64,000 nucleotides of DNA from Oikopleura dioica (taxonomy: Eukaryota > Chordata > Appendicularia > Copelata > Oikopleuridae). Made by a program: the position numbers and the translations under genes. Location of the stretch: contig OU015569.1 in the NCBI GenBank assembly GCA_907165135.1, forward strand, positions 434,001 to 498,000, in the 5' to 3' direction. The notes under the pieces were generated by a model, which was not told the origin of the DNA, did no database searches, and saw nothing but the letters and a program-made list of their open reading frames with translations. This document shows, piece after piece, positions 41,240 to 51,946 of this stretch (position 1 is the stretch's first letter; each line of letters opens with the position of its first letter).

Positions 41240-41579
41240 ATGTTCACTCAGGTAACTATTTATAATAGTCACCGACAGGGAACTTGGATCCATTTTGCGA
41301 TCTCTTGGACTAAACGTCAATGATGCTGAGGCTGAGGTTAATTAAAATGGAAAAAATAAGCTCCTGATTCGTTAATTTTAGATGCTCCTAAAACGAGAGG
41401 TGAAGGATGAAACACGAAAGCTCGAAGCTGAAGCTGAAGAGTTGAAAGAAGAAATCAGGAAAGCGGAAGAAGCGTTATTGAAGAGCGAGAAAGAATTGGA
41501 GGCGGCGATGGAAGCCCTCCGTCAACGTTATCATCTTCAAAAGGCGGGACTTGGCTTAGGCAATGCCAACCCGTGTTAG
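41240..41579 (+). CDS. Small coiled-coil protein
   Basis: Two exons, 41240-41251 (MFTQ) and 41382-41579, joined by a GT-AG intron; 69 residues. Residues 5-50 are almost pure heptad helix, rich in Lys and Glu (EAEAEELKEEIRKAEEALL); the C-terminus is Gly/Ala-rich (GLGLGNANPC). AATAAA lies 135 bp downstream (41714). It is a probable oligomerisation protein or adaptor; family not recognised. It lies 465 bp upstream of the fucosyltransferase gene on the same strand. Confidence 0.72.
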
Positions 41580-42043
41580 TTCAAGCTTAGAACCGCCGCG
41601 CTAGGTCACAGCTGTTATCTCATTTTCAAATCAGTACCAGTTTGGACTCCTCACCTTCCATAAACTCTTATTTTTTTTCCTATTTTCACTGTCGTAAAAG
41701 TCTCTAGTTTTAATAAAATATTTGAAAACGATCTTCTTTATCTATATTTAGCAAGGCAAAAAAAGATAATCTACCCCCTTAAAATAGCCTATTTTAACTT
41801 GCTCTCTGGGTTGATAATTTGACCACTTTCGAGTGAAAATAAATGTAGAATGCGATTTCACGGCGGGCGAATGCTGCAAAGGGCAGTACACTATCTCGGG
41901 TCATAGCATTGCCCGCGGATATTTCGCGGCACTAGCATTTTCAGCGATTTTCAGAAAAAATCAACCCTTTCGTAAATTATAAATTCCAGCCAAGTCGGTC
42001 AATTTTTATGAAACAGTCGTGAAGAGGGAAAGAGTGAGCCAGA

Positions 42044-45000
42044 ATGTCTGCCAGACTGGGGCGAGAGAAACAGTGCTTGATCGCGCTCTTCGTCGCCGCC
42101 TTGTGCTTGATTCTCTTTGAGCTTAACGTCGAGAAGGTAATCAGCAGCAGCGAGCGGACGAAGCAAGTGCCACTGGATAATCAAAGCTCTAACGACAAAA
42201 AGGTGCAGAAAATGATGGAACTTGCCACGCCGCCGCCGGAAGAGGACCAGCCGGAGGAGACTACTACCACTACCACTACTACTACCACGACGACAACTAC
42301 GACCACGTCATCAGAGACTACAACGACTTCTGAAGCAACTACAGGATCGGATTAAAACTAAGCGGATTATGAAGTACAGTTGAATACTGGGCTTGCCAAT
42401 ATGTATTGAAAACCTGAGTCAGGCTCTAAAAAAGCTTGAATGAGAAGCCGCGTTGCGGCTTTTTTTTCACGAAGCCGCAAATATAACAATTTGAATCTAT
42501 TGAAAATCCTAGCGTAGCCGCTTTGCGGCTTCTTTCTTAAAAAAGCCGCAATGCGGCTTTTAATTCGAGCTCTTCAAGAAATCTGACTCAGGTTTTCAAC
42601 ACAGGTTCCCGAGCCGAGAAAAAGAGTAAATCAACTTTAGCTGAAATCAAAAATTTCCATCCGAAAACAAAAGAATCAACAAAGAATTTAGAAAATTTAG
42701 AAAACGGCGAATCAGAAATGACGGGAAGCGAAATTAGCGAAACCGCGGAAGCGTCTGAGATTGACCGCAATGATCAAGCCAATGTGAACAGCGATTTCAC
42801 GGATGAGTTTCATGCCCAGTTTCACAAGACGATTGTGAAGCCACTTTCGCAAGAAGAAAGGAAAGCGTCTTCAAATTTAGCTTTGAAATTATCTTAGAAA
42901 ACCTGAATCAGATTCTGAAGAGTTAAAATGAAAAGCCGCGTAGCGGCTTTTTTATGAACGAAGCCGCAAAGCGGCTTCGCCTTTATTTTAAAAGAAACTG
43001 AAAAGATGGCTTCGTTCTTAAAAAAAAAAGCCGCTATGCGGCTTTTCATTTTAACGCTTCAGAACCTGACACAGATTGCCGAGCTCAGTTCTTGGGGGGT
43101 TCAATTTGAAGATGATCGAAAAGAAAAGAATGGCTGGACAAAATTTGGTTGTCAAAAGATCTCCCTTCTCACGCAGAAGAAGACGACGTTACTCTCCTCT
43201 TTTGGTACGCAAAAGAAGGCGATCGTCGGCAAAACACAGACGTCACCATTCGCCACACGAAGGAAAGAGACGTTCCCGGAAAAGACCCGTTTTGCGGCGG
43301 CTGCCATCTTTCAGTCGACAGGGAGCTGGAGAACAAGGCCGATGGCATCATCTTCAACACTGGCAAAATGTTCACTTATCTCAAAGGAAAACGGATAGAG
43401 CTCTTCTTTTTTCTTAGCCTGAGTATCTCGGCAACCGGTGTAGAAAAAAACCTGAGTCAGGGTCCAGAAAAAGGTTGAATATAAGAATTGAACTGTCTTT
43501 CTGAACCCTGACTCAGCTTTCTGCACAGGTTTCCGACCTTGGATCAAATATACTCAGGGCTCGGCAGCCTGTGTAGAAAACCTGAGTCAGGGTCTGAAAA
43601 ATCTCTAATGAAAAGCCTATTTTAAAGTTTCGGCAAAGCTTCGCGGCTTCGTTTTTTAAACGCGGCTTTTCATTAGGGATCTTTCTGACCCTGACTCAGG
43701 TTTTCTACACAGGCCGCCGAGAGGCTGAGCCGAGAATATCCGAGTTTCAGCAAGCGCATACGGCCGTGGAAAAGCAAGCGAGCCAGAAGTCTTTCCAAGC
43801 CAAAAGAAACGTAAGCCCGATCAATTCTACATCTTTTACCAGCGCGAGTCGGGAACGAAAGGACACGAGCACAGCAGCCTGATGACGGAAGAAATCGACG
43901 GAATGTTCAATTTAACTTGCTCGTACAGAACGGACTCGGATGCGATCAGGCGCTTTGGGATGATTGAGGAGTCAATTCAGGTGAGATTTTATCCGGCAAC
44001 CTGTGTAAAAAACCTGAGTCAGGGTCTGAAAAATCTGAAATGAAAAGCCGCGTAGCGGCTATTTTTAGATATGAAGCCGCTTCGACTGACTTTGAAATAA
44101 CTTTGCGGCTTTTCATTGAAAGTCTTTCAAACACTGACTCAGGTTTTTTACACAGGTCGTCGAGCCCAGAAATAAAGGGCTTTCGCTAATGCTTTTTTTA
44201 GTTTAGCAGATTTGATGGGAAGGAAATCCCGTTTTCCGACGAAGAGTATTTTGAGCGCTTGATGAAGAAAAAGTCGAAGAAACACATTGCCGCCTGGTTT
44301 GTCTCGAACTGTGATCATACAGAAGGAGCTGTGAAACGATGGGAGTACGGGGAGTCCTTGATCAAAGCGGGACTCAGACTTTATGGCGAAGGACAGTGCT
44401 TTGGAAAGGTAAAATGATCAATTATAAATTGGACAAAAAAGAACGATATAATGAGAATATAATCTTTATTTTTTGTGTAACAAACACAGTACAGGTATTA
44501 CATCTGAAGATTAGGATATCACAAAAAATGCAGATAATGTTTCATTTTATATGTCAAACTTGTCAAACAGTCGAAGGAATTGTAGATACTCGGTAGGAAG
44601 TCGTGCTTCATTTTATAAAAATTTCATTTTTTTCAATTTTTGAAGTGTCGATTTCAAAATAACCGCGCTTATATCCACCTTGTCATCCAAATGATGGCGC
44701 TGTAGCTGCTCCCCTCTCTCAGCGGGATGTCTTTTTTTACCCACCTTATCAGATTGTTTCAATTTATCTGACCTAATTCCCAGGTGACGGAACGAAGCTT
44801 CTCGAAGAAGAAAGAAGAGGGCTTCTCCCTCGAAAGCGTCAAGTTCTACCTCGCCTTCGAGAACGCCTACCACTGCAACGACTACATTTCCGAAAAGTTC
44901 TGGCGAAACGGATTCCACTCGGAGACCGTTCCCGTCGTTTTTGGACCCCACCCAGACGATGTTTTGAAAGTAGCGCCTCCCAACTCGTGAGTTCAATTTC

Positions 45001-45872
45001 AGCAATTTCTCTTCGTTGATTTCATTTCATTCTCGTGCCTAGATACATTCATGTCGAGTGGTTCAAGTCGCCTGAACAACTGGTCAGTTATTTGGAATGG
45101 CTGGATAAAAACGACGAAGCTTATTTGGACTTTCATCAGTGGAGAACGCTGATTCAAGATGAGGTAAATGGAATGAGCTGTTTTTTCCCCACTCTTTTCT
45201 CCAGAGTTGCAAATTTTGCTTTATTTTTGCTGAGCTGAGCTGAGCTGAATAAAAATTTCTCTGAGCTGAGCTGAGCAGACCTATTTTTTAAGGTAGTTGA
45301 GCTGAGCTGAGCGGACCCGAATTAGAGCTGAGCCGAGCTGGTTGAGCTGAGCTGAGCTGTTTTTTACTGTGTTTTTAGTAGTAAAATATTGTTAGAATCA
45401 GTGAGCTGAGCCGAGCTAAATGATAATTGTCTGAGCTGAGCTGAGCAGATCAGATCATTTTCGAAAATCACTGAGCTGAGCGACTGCTCAGCTCACTCAG
45501 CTAGCTCAGCTCAATCAGCTCAGCAAATTTGCAACCCCGCTTTCCTCTTCCTAAGCCTTATCCTTACCCATTTTTTTCTATCTAGTCGGATGGCGAAAAC
45601 TACGTTCATTCAATTTTCAACCTCGGAGTCGACGAACTAGGCTACTGCATGCTCTGCCGGAAGATCCGCGAGATGAGGGCGGAGAACCTCCACCAGTCGT
45701 ACAAATCCGTGAGTGCTTCAATGAAAAAGGGAAGGATTTAATTGCATCCGGCGAATTTTAGGTGATGAAGTTCTGGCACTACGACCTGTACGACGAGTGC
45801 AAGGAGAACATCGAGTTCCAGTCCTTCCAGACGAGTATTAAACAGAACAAACGGGTCTGGAAAGATGACTAA
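42044..45872 (+). CDS. Alpha-1,3-fucosyltransferase (GT10 family)
   Basis: Type II Golgi enzymes of this family transfer fucose from GDP-fucose to N-acetylglucosamine-containing glycans. Exon 1 (from 42044) encodes a short tail, a signal anchor (CLIALFVAALCLILF) and a Thr-rich stem. Stem coding continues about 42618-42895. The catalytic domain: about 43120-43400 (VTLLFWYAKEG, CGGCHLSVDRELENKADGII), 43751-43980 (LTCSYRTDSDAIRRFG), 44202-44408, 44784-44986 with the donor-site signature YLAFENAYHCNDYISEKFW, 45043-45163 (YIHVEWFKSPEQLVSYLEWL), 45586-45708 and 45762-45872. Junctions from 43980 on are GT-AG and in phase. The 5' junctions are obscured by three MITEs and could not be fixed. AATAAA lies at 46097. 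GT10 assignment is firm; the acceptor specificity is not. Confidence 0.92.
42387..42618. repeat. MITE family A in the fucosyltransferase gene
   Basis: Ends CTGGGCTTGCCAATATG and GTTCCCGAGCCGAG, with a double GCCGC core. Coding resumes directly after the right end (AEKKSKSTLAEIK), so the element edge may serve as exon border. Confidence 0.8.
42895..43092. repeat. MITE family A, left end damaged
   Basis: The left terminal repeat is truncated (CTTAGAAAACCTGAATCAG); the right end, ATTGCCGAGCTCAG, is partly kept. The core is normal. Confidence 0.7.
43425..43740. repeat. Two adjacent family-A MITEs
   Basis: Copies at about 43428-43545 and 43556-43735, separated by GATCAAATATACT, the same spacer as that beside the copy at the very start of the window. 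Confidence 0.8.
43990..44172. repeat. MITE family A in an intron
   Basis: A hairpin within the canonical intron 43981-44201 of the fucosyltransferase gene. Confidence 0.8.
45202..45539. repeat. MITE family B with 8-bp duplication
   Basis: CAGAGTTGCAAATTT ends and an interior of GAGCTGAGCT repeats. Flanks are CTTTTCTC (45194-45201) and CTTTCCTC (45540-45547), one mismatch. It lies in intron 45164-45585. Confidence 0.87.
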
Positions 45873-46186
45873 TCAATTAGTTGATTAATCAGTTGATTGT
45901 TGATTTTCTGAGAAATGCCATTAGCCTATCTTATTATTTCTTATCTACTATTGCGATTTCTTCAATTTTCAATTTCCGAAACCATAAATTCTCGTTACCT
46001 TTTCTACTGAGCACGGAATATATTTAACTACGTTACAATCACAAGTTTCAAATGACAGTTACAGTTACAGGACAGTATCTTACTATGAATATTCAAAATA
46101 AAGTTCATTCAGAATTTCTTATAACAAAAAAATGTCGCTTCGCTTTTGTGCATTTTATCATATTAAAAATCAGGCCGCTCCAACGG

Positions 46187-46258
46187 GCCTGGTTAGCTCA
46201 GTCGGTAGAGCGTTGGACTCTTAATCCAACGGTCGCGGGTTCGAGCCCCGCATTAGGC
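46187..46258 (+). tRNA. tRNA-Lys (anticodon CTT)
   Basis: 72 nt with all four stems. Acceptor stem GCCTGGT pairs with ATTAGGC (two G-U pairs). The A box is TTAGCTCAGTCGG and the B box GGTTCGAGCC. The anticodon stem-loop TTGGA-CTCTTAA-TCCAA places CTT at 46220-46222. There is no intron and CCA is not encoded, as in eukaryotes. A T run at 46264-46272 is a Pol III terminator. Confidence 0.96.
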
Positions 46259-46314
46259 TCATCCTTTTTTTTCTTCTTCCTTTCACACTGTGGGAAATTT
46301 ACAGTAAGGTTTGA

Positions 46315-46530
46315 CAACCAGGGCAAAAATCCTGAGTCAGGGTCTTATTGAAGCTTTTAGTTTAATAGATAAAAGAAAACGAAAGGAACCAAAAACTCTT
46401 GAGAGACGGGGCCGTCTTTGGGGATCAAGAGAAACCTCAGGGCTCGTGCTGCCTTTCGTCAATTTACGGTTTTTTTGGTCTCAGTTTTTTTGACTCAGGT
46501 TTTCTACACAAGTTGCTGATGCCGCTGACT
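46315..46530. repeat. Degenerate MITE family A
   Basis: The CCTGAGTCAGGGTC and GACTCAGGTTTTCTACACAA ends are kept, but the interior lacks the GCCGC core. Confidence 0.6.
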
Positions 46531-46559
46531 TTTTTTTTAGTTCGATAAAGATCTTATTC

Positions 46560-46642
46560 TGTCAGCTTTCGAACTCGCGGCCCTCCGCTCCGGAGTAGCG
46601 TCACACGACCAATACGCTATCCGTCCCCGAGGTCGTCCATCT
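46560..46642 (-). other. tRNA-like fragment
   Basis: On the minus strand TAGCGTATTGG resembles a Pol III A box and GAGTTCGAAAGC a B box at normal spacing. A D-stem GCGT/ACGC forms, but no regular 7-nt anticodon loop can be drawn. It is a tRNA pseudogene or the head of a tRNA-derived SINE. Confidence 0.35.
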
Positions 46643-46861
46643 TTTTCAAACCCTGAATATCTTTTCCACCTGAAAGGAGCACTAGAAACAAAGTGGCTTA
46701 GAATTAATCAAAGCTCGACTTTTATCCGAGATTCGTGGCCAAGAAAACTCGAAACATGTAACATTAATCGTTTGTAAAGAGCCCTGTCGCCAGGACTCTG
46801 ATCCTTTTTTATTGGTGGTTTATTCAAATATACAAGGAAAAGAAAAGAAGAGTCTTGAATT

Positions 46862-47044
46862 CTAAATTTGCAGCTTCTCGGGAATCGTGCCGTCTTCGTT
46901 TTTCTCCTTCCTCTTTGATTTCTGGCCCATGAATTTTTTCATGTTCGTGTTAGGGTCGTATTTATCTGTCACGCCGGTGAACTTGCGCATCTTGTTCGCC
47001 ATATTCTTGCGGAACTCGATCTGCTGCTGCTTCGTCAGTTTCAT
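46862..47044 (-). CDS. Small basic protein, 60 residues
   Basis: A single-exon frame starting MKLTKQQQIEFRKNMANK and ending in a Lys/Glu-rich tail (KSKRKEKNEDGTIPEKLQI). An acceptor TTTCTAG lies ten bases before the ATG, and AATAAA (minus strand, 46824-46819) lies 38 bp after the stop, so this looks like a complete gene. It is highly charged with no membrane segment and may bind nucleic acid or act as a small subunit. No family recognised. It lies 336 bp downstream of another minus-strand gene and could share an operon with it. Confidence 0.68.
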   Translation of the reverse strand: MKLTKQQQIEFRKNMANKMRKFTGVTDKYDPNTNMKKFMGQKSKRKEKNEDGTIPEKLQI

Positions 47045-47119
47045 CGTTTCCCCGCTAGAAAGATTTTTGAGGCGAAAAATTACAGAAGAAACACCGAAAG
47101 AAGTTGAGTTTGAGCTGAG

Positions 47120-47335
47120 CGCTGAGCGGTATTTGAGCGATGAGGGAGCGGAGCTATCGATAAAATTCGACTCGGATTTCGAGAAGCCGCTTGCGGCTTC
47201 GAGTCTATTAAAAGCCGCGCGAAGCGCGGCTAAATCAATAGTTTCTCAAAGCTGCGAGCGACTTCTCCAAATTCGAGTCGAATTTTATCCATCGCTCCGC
47301 TCAAATTTGCTCAGCGCTCAGCCCAAATTGGAAGC
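47120..47335. repeat. Palindromic repeat with GCCGC core
   Basis: Outer arms GCTGAGCG...GAGCGGAGC and inner arms ATAAAATTCGACTCGGATTT with their complements meet near 47215 at GCGCGAAGCGCGGC. Confidence 0.78.
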
Positions 47336-47379
47336 CTTGATCAAACAGCAAGCTCAAGTGCGGAAAAGTTCATTTGGAC

Positions 47380-47661
47380 TTACATAGTGGTGAGATTGGA
47401 GGGTCGCCTTGTAGACATCGGCGTTAGAATCGGCGCGTCTTCCAACCGCATTACATATTCATTTGCAATTCCATGCGTGTCTTAGAAGGTTATCGCCTCT
47501 CTCAATCATCAGATCATCTGCAAACCTGTCGCAGTGGCGAGGACGTTGCCGGACTCGCTGAAATCTCCATAATGTTCGGCGAAGTCGACACATGTCTCGT
47601 ACAACATATTCAGCGCCAAGCCAAAAGGAAGCGGAATCAAGGAAGACTCACAAAACGCCAT
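47380..47661 (-). CDS. Small protein, 78 residues, two exons
   Basis: Exons 47661-47526 and 47480-47380 are joined in phase across a 45-nt GT-AG intron. The protein starts MAFCESSLIPLPFGLALNML, continues YETCVDFAEHYGDFSESGNV and ends DAPILTPMSTRRPSNLTTM. There is no membrane helix or known motif. Splicing is required, as the unspliced frame stops soon after the donor. The structure is plausible because both exon frames fit only with this junction. Confidence 0.6.
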
Positions 47662-47844
47662 TCAATATTTAAACCTTTGCGGTAACAAAAAGTGGAACGA
47701 AAATGGAACCGCTCAGCGCCACGTTTTTTCTAGCGCATTTTTCGTCTTTTAATACTGCTATTTTTTAATACCATGTCTTTCTTTGTTGACACCCTTAATT
47801 AAAATAAAGTCTGTTTTTGAGAAATGAAAAAGTGCCGACATACC

Positions 47845-48058
47845 CACGAAAACTTGTGTAGAAAACCTGAGTCAGGTTTTAAAAGAGCACAAACGGAAAA
47901 GCCGCGCAGCGGCTTTTTCAAGAACGAAGCAGCAGAGCGGCTTCGCAAATATTCTCTTTGTAAACTTTTGTAAAATTCTGGATTAGCCGCTAAGCGGCTT
48001 TTTCAAAACGAAGCCGCAGAGCGGCTAATCCAGAATTTCAACTGAAAAAATAAGGGTG
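47845..48058. repeat. MITE family A, altered right end
   Basis: The left end (GAAAACTTGTGTAGAAAACC) is normal. The right half is replaced by a TAAGGGTGTCTC end, so two repeat families are fused here. Confidence 0.65.
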
Positions 48059-48130
48059 TCTCAACGAAAATCCTCGAAAAAACCGATTTAGCTTGATTCT
48101 AACCCTAACCATTCTTTCCTAAATCACCCC

Positions 48131-48381
48131 TTACTTCCAATTTTTGCTAAAACGAAAAATATTTGTGAGCCAGACCAGAAAAAGCCAAGTGAGAAAGCAC
48201 GGATTCGTGTTTGAAAATCGGACGAATCCAGTCTGATCGGAGAGTAAGCAGACAGTGACTGCGAGCACGATCCCAAAGCTGAAAGCATTTCTCTGTAATT
48301 ACGCTTCTCTGGAGCTCTCTCTTACCCAAAGAGAATGAACAAGATGATCCTTACAGAATTCTGATAGGCGAAAAAGGACAT
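48131..48381 (-). CDS. Small membrane protein with a 35-nt intron
   Basis: Exons 48381-48326 and 48290-48131 give a 71-residue protein, MSFFAYQNSVRIILFILFG joined to NAFSFGIVLAVTVCLLSDQ and a second hydrophobic stretch, CFLTWLFLVWLTNIF. Two membrane helices are clear. The intron (48325-48291) is only 35 nt, GTAAG to CAGAG, and must be removed because TAA follows the donor. Such tiny introns occur in larvaceans. No family recognised. Confidence is limited by the shortness of both exons. Confidence 0.55.
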
Positions 48382-48619
48382 CTCATATTGAAAAGTGAGG
48401 CCAGCGGCGCCAGCACAGTGTCTCGAGCAAGGAATTAAAATATTTATTTCAAATGCCCTCTTTCCTCAATTTTTAACCTTTTCCAAACAATGGATCAGTC
48501 CTAGTACAACTGTAACTGAGGTCAACTTCAAAAAACAAGCCTTCGAAGCTTATTTTCTCAAAGTGAACAATTTCACCCTGCTTCAAAGCCAGAACAAGGG
48601 GGTCGAAAGGGTTTGGGCA

Positions 48620-48760
48620 GGGCTCGAAAACCTGTGCAGAAAACCTGAGTCAGGGATCTGAAAGAGTTTAAATGAAAACTGCCTGGCGAAGCCACGAAGC
48701 TCTCTCCGGACTCTGAATCAGGGTCCCTGAGTCAGGTTTTCTACACAGGTTTCTGAGAAA
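48620..48760. repeat. MITE family A, short form
   Basis: Inverted ends GGGCTCGAAAACCTGTGCAG and CTACACAGGTTTCTGAG, with a reduced interior. Confidence 0.72.
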
Positions 48761-48795
48761 ATATACGAGAAATGATATTAGCAGAAGCCCTAAAG

Positions 48796-49290
48796 CTAGG
48801 CTCGTCATCCTGTATACAGTAACAGTAACAGTAACAGGTTTTTCGGAGAAGAGCCAATTTTCAAACAGTAAACAGTACAGGCAGTACTATACAGTAACAG
48901 TACTGTTTTCACAGTAACAGTACTGTCACTGTTTAACAGTAAAACAGTAAGAAAATACTGTAAATAGTAGCTGTAAACAGTATACTGTTTACAGTATTTT
49001 CGAAGTGAGTATCTCCTAATTTCGCCATAAAGGCCCAAAATGCTAGGAAATGAAGTACTTTTTTAGTAAAAAGCTGGATTTTTTGAAAAAACCTGCTTTC
49101 TCTTACAGTACTGTTACTGTTTACAGTGCGAATTCTCTGAAATTCGCGCAGTTAACTGTTTACTGCAAACAGTACTGTACACAGTTTGAATTTTTTCGTC
49201 GAAAATTCAGACAGTATACAGTACAGTAGTTAAAAAACAGGAAACAGTAGACTGTACAGTATTTTTTTCAGTACAGGATGACGAGCCTAG
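48796..49290. repeat. MITE family C with exact 8-bp duplication
   Basis: A 495-bp element with inverted ends CTAGGCTCGTCATCCTGTA, flanked by exact CCCTAAAG (48788-48795 and 49291-49298). The interior consists of ACAGTAACAGTACTGT repeats in both orientations. Its first bases resemble those of family A (CT-R-GGCTCG). Confidence 0.93.
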
Positions 49291-49299
49291 CCCTAAAGC

Positions 49300-49790
49300 G
49301 CCATCTTTTAGATATTTTTTCACATAACTGTTGTTATCTTTTGGTGAGGACAGCTTCCTCTCCGGTTCATTTCTATCATTTCATTAAAGAAAATGGAATA
49401 ATGAATTATCGAGAAAATGAAACCTTTTTATCTGGAACACGTATACCCCCTTTTTGAAATGCTTTTTAACTGTCTAACAATAAAGCTGAGTAAAACCTGA
49501 ATAATAAAGTGAGTCCCTTATTTATCCTATTTTGAAAGGAAAATAAGCGACATTTGTTGATTTTTTTATTTTAATTTGCAGTTTATTTTTAAAGTGTTTG
49601 TTGAGGTGAATGGTCGATTGAACAGTGACAATGAGAAAAAAAACGGAACCACACAAATTTGAGTTGGGCCAAAGTGTTCGGATAGAATTGAGTTTACATT
49701 TTTTGACGGTGAGGGTATAATTTGGAATTATTTCCGGCCACGGCTTCTCTAGTCTAATCTTATTACCACAAGTCTTCTCTAAGATCGTCA
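49300..49790. other. Gene-poor stretch
   Basis: Plain AT-rich DNA; the open frames here have no protein-like character. Nothing else is seen. Confidence 0.5.
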
Positions 49791-49794
49791 ACTA

Positions 49795-50105
49795 GACATC
49801 GACATTCTCGGGCCAAGATTGTCGATGAAACTTTGAAAATTGAGCCCAAGATTGTTGATTTTTGAATGAACATGTTTTAGGCTCGACAACCTGTCAAGAA
49901 AACCTGTGTCTGGGTCCCAAAAAGCTTTATAGAAAGCCGCTACGCGGCTTTTTATCATAGCTCTTTCAAGACCCTGACTCAGGTTTTATACACAGGCTGT
50001 CGAGTCTAAAACATGTGCATTCAAAATCCGCAATCTTGGGCTCAATTTTCAAAGTTTCATCGGCAGTCTTGGACCGAGAATGTCGATGTCTAGTTGACGA
50101 CCCTA
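49795..50105. repeat. 310-bp palindrome enclosing a family-A MITE
   Basis: Outer arms (GTCAACTAGACATCGACATT and complement; AAACTTTGAAAATTGAGCCC and complement) extend the hairpin of a family-A copy at 49880-50010. A decayed relative of the outer arms lies at 50985-51125. Confidence 0.8.
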
Positions 50106-50347
50106 GAGAGGCCGATGGTGGTTATAAGATTGAGCTAGAGGGCAGTTAGGCTGGGAAAGGTTGCATTTTGAAACTGGGTGGAGGAAAAAGAAGCAGGGGC
50201 GCAAAAAGGGCTGGGTTAGGGGATGAAGAGCTTGAAGAAGAGGAGAGTGAAACAGATTTGAACTTGTATTTTTGGTTTGACATCAGATGTACGATTTGTA
50301 GATTTGTAGTGGCCTGGCGAATTTAGATATTTAAAAAAGGGAGTCTT
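50106..50347. other. Gene-poor stretch
   Basis: Purine-rich sequence (GAAGAAGAGGAG type) without a supported gene. Confidence 0.45.
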
Positions 50348-50409
50348 TTAGTTGAAAGTTACCGAGCAGTTTTTACTATTTGATGTTCTTGAGGTGAGGC
50401 GTTTTTTTG

Positions 50410-50867
50410 TTAAAGTTGAGGCTTGAAAAGTTGACCACGCCGCAGCTTTATCGCAATAAAATATATAACGGTATAGAGACTTTGCACCAATAAGAAAGCA
50501 CGGTGATTGTCTGGAATGCACCAATTTACAAAGAGATAAAATAAAAAGAGGGTTTGGCTGAAAAGCCTTTTGGGAAGTAGCTGAGGCTGGAATTGAGGAT
50601 TTTCGAAGAGGGAAACTATTAGCATGGATATTGACAAAACTACTTCCCAAAAAAGGCGCCCAACAAAGCCGGAAAAAAGAAGGAGAAAACATGAATGAGG
50701 TTGGGATGCGATAATGAGCCGCGGCGCGAGCAAAAGAAAGCCACAAGAAATGTAATAATAAGTTGTAAATTCTCAACATTTGCACTGGCCAAATCTCGCT
50801 GTTGGAAAACGCGCCAGACATTGGCGCTTTTTCTTTGGAGGATTTGGTACCTGAGCCTCTCCCACAT
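50410..50867 (-). CDS. Possible multi-pass membrane protein
   Basis: A frame starting MWERLRYQILQRKSANVW at 50867 continues through NLQLIITFLVAFFC and a second hydrophobic stretch, then breaks at a run of six A (plus strand 50649-50654). With one base more it would join the frame ending at 50410, which has two further hydrophobic stretches (LSISMLIVSLF; FLFYLFVNWCIP). All four could be membrane helices. AT-rich DNA can mimic hydrophobic codons, so this remains tentative. Confidence 0.3.
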
Positions 50868-50879
50868 CTTCTCGACTCT

Positions 50880-50990
50880 GGACTTGGCAACCTGAGTAGA
50901 AACCTGACTCAGGGTGCTGAAAGAGCTTTAAAGGTCATTCAGGACCCTGACTCAGATTTCTAAACAGGTTTCAAGCCCAGTTTCTACTAG
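50880..50990. repeat. MITE family A, short form
   Basis: GACTTGGCAACCTGAGTAGA to AACAGGTTTCAAGCCCAG with only about 50 bp between the ends. Confidence 0.7.
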
Positions 50991-51574
50991 ACATTGGCAA
51001 GATTGTGGATAAAACTTCGAATGTCCGACTCAAGATTGTCTTTTTTGAGATTGATTGATTTTCGCAATCAAGGAAGAGAATTCGAAGACATTCGAAGTTT
51101 CCTGTTGACGATGTCTAGTTGAGGATTGGGAGAGGATCAGGTAGATAAAAGTTTTTTCATTAGAGATTTTTTGAATTTTGAATTTTGGAATAGCATAAAT
51201 ATGATATAACGGGTTTGACCTTGGAATAGAAAGCAAAGAAGGTGAATTAAGGTCTTTTTGTTTGAATGATAAGGCGGGAAATGAATAACCACCTGATTTG
51301 TTTTCTTGTTTGAGGAAAAAGTAATGTTAAGACCCGAGAGAGAGAGAGGACAGAATCAGGAAAGAAGAAGCATTTCCATTTTCATGAAGAACAGAACGGG
51401 TTTTGAACGCTCGGGTTAGCGAATGTTTGGTTGGGTTCGAATTAGCCGTTTCGAATAAAGCTAGAGCTGGAGGGAGCCTGCATCTCGGTTACTTCTGTTA
51501 TTCCGGAACTGAAATTCTACTAGCAGCTACGACTGTATTGCTACCGCGATTCTGCTTTCAGATGCACTAGTTTT

Positions 51575-51768
51575 GCTGGAATTCCGATAGTTATTAGAGA
51601 AAACTCACTGCTGAAGAGCGAGAAGCCGCAATTTTCGCGGCTTCGAGTAAGAAAACTTGAGCCGGGTATAGCGCGGCATTTCGTCTTTTTACTCGAAGCC
51701 GCAAAAATGACGGCTTCTCGATTTTCAGCAGTGAGTTTGCTCTAATAACTATCGGAATTCCAGCAAAA
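51575..51768. repeat. Palindrome with GCTGGAATTCCGATAG ends
   Basis: Outer arms GCTGGAATTCCGATAGTTAT and complement, inner core GAAGCCGC. The rest of 51130-51946 has no feature I can support apart from a GAGAGAGAGAGA run near 51340. Confidence 0.8.
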
Positions 51769-51946
51769 ACTAGTGCGTCTGAAATCAGAATCAACAGTAC
51801 TCGCCGTGGAAGCAACTGGGAACTAACCGAGCCTGAGAGTCCACTTTAGGCACAGATACGTCTTTACGAATCGAGTCGGTTTCAACCGTCCCTAGAATGA
51901 AGCTCACAATTTGAATCAATTTTTGAAATCAAGTTTTTGGTCAAAT

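Noticed and set aside
46887-47387. Plus-strand frame of 166 codons
   Set aside because: Antisense to the 60-residue gene and running through a palindromic repeat.
50348-50890. Minus-strand frame of 180 codons
   Set aside because: Overlaps the membrane-protein candidate in another frame and is Ser/Arg-rich without structure; less likely than the hydrophobic frame.
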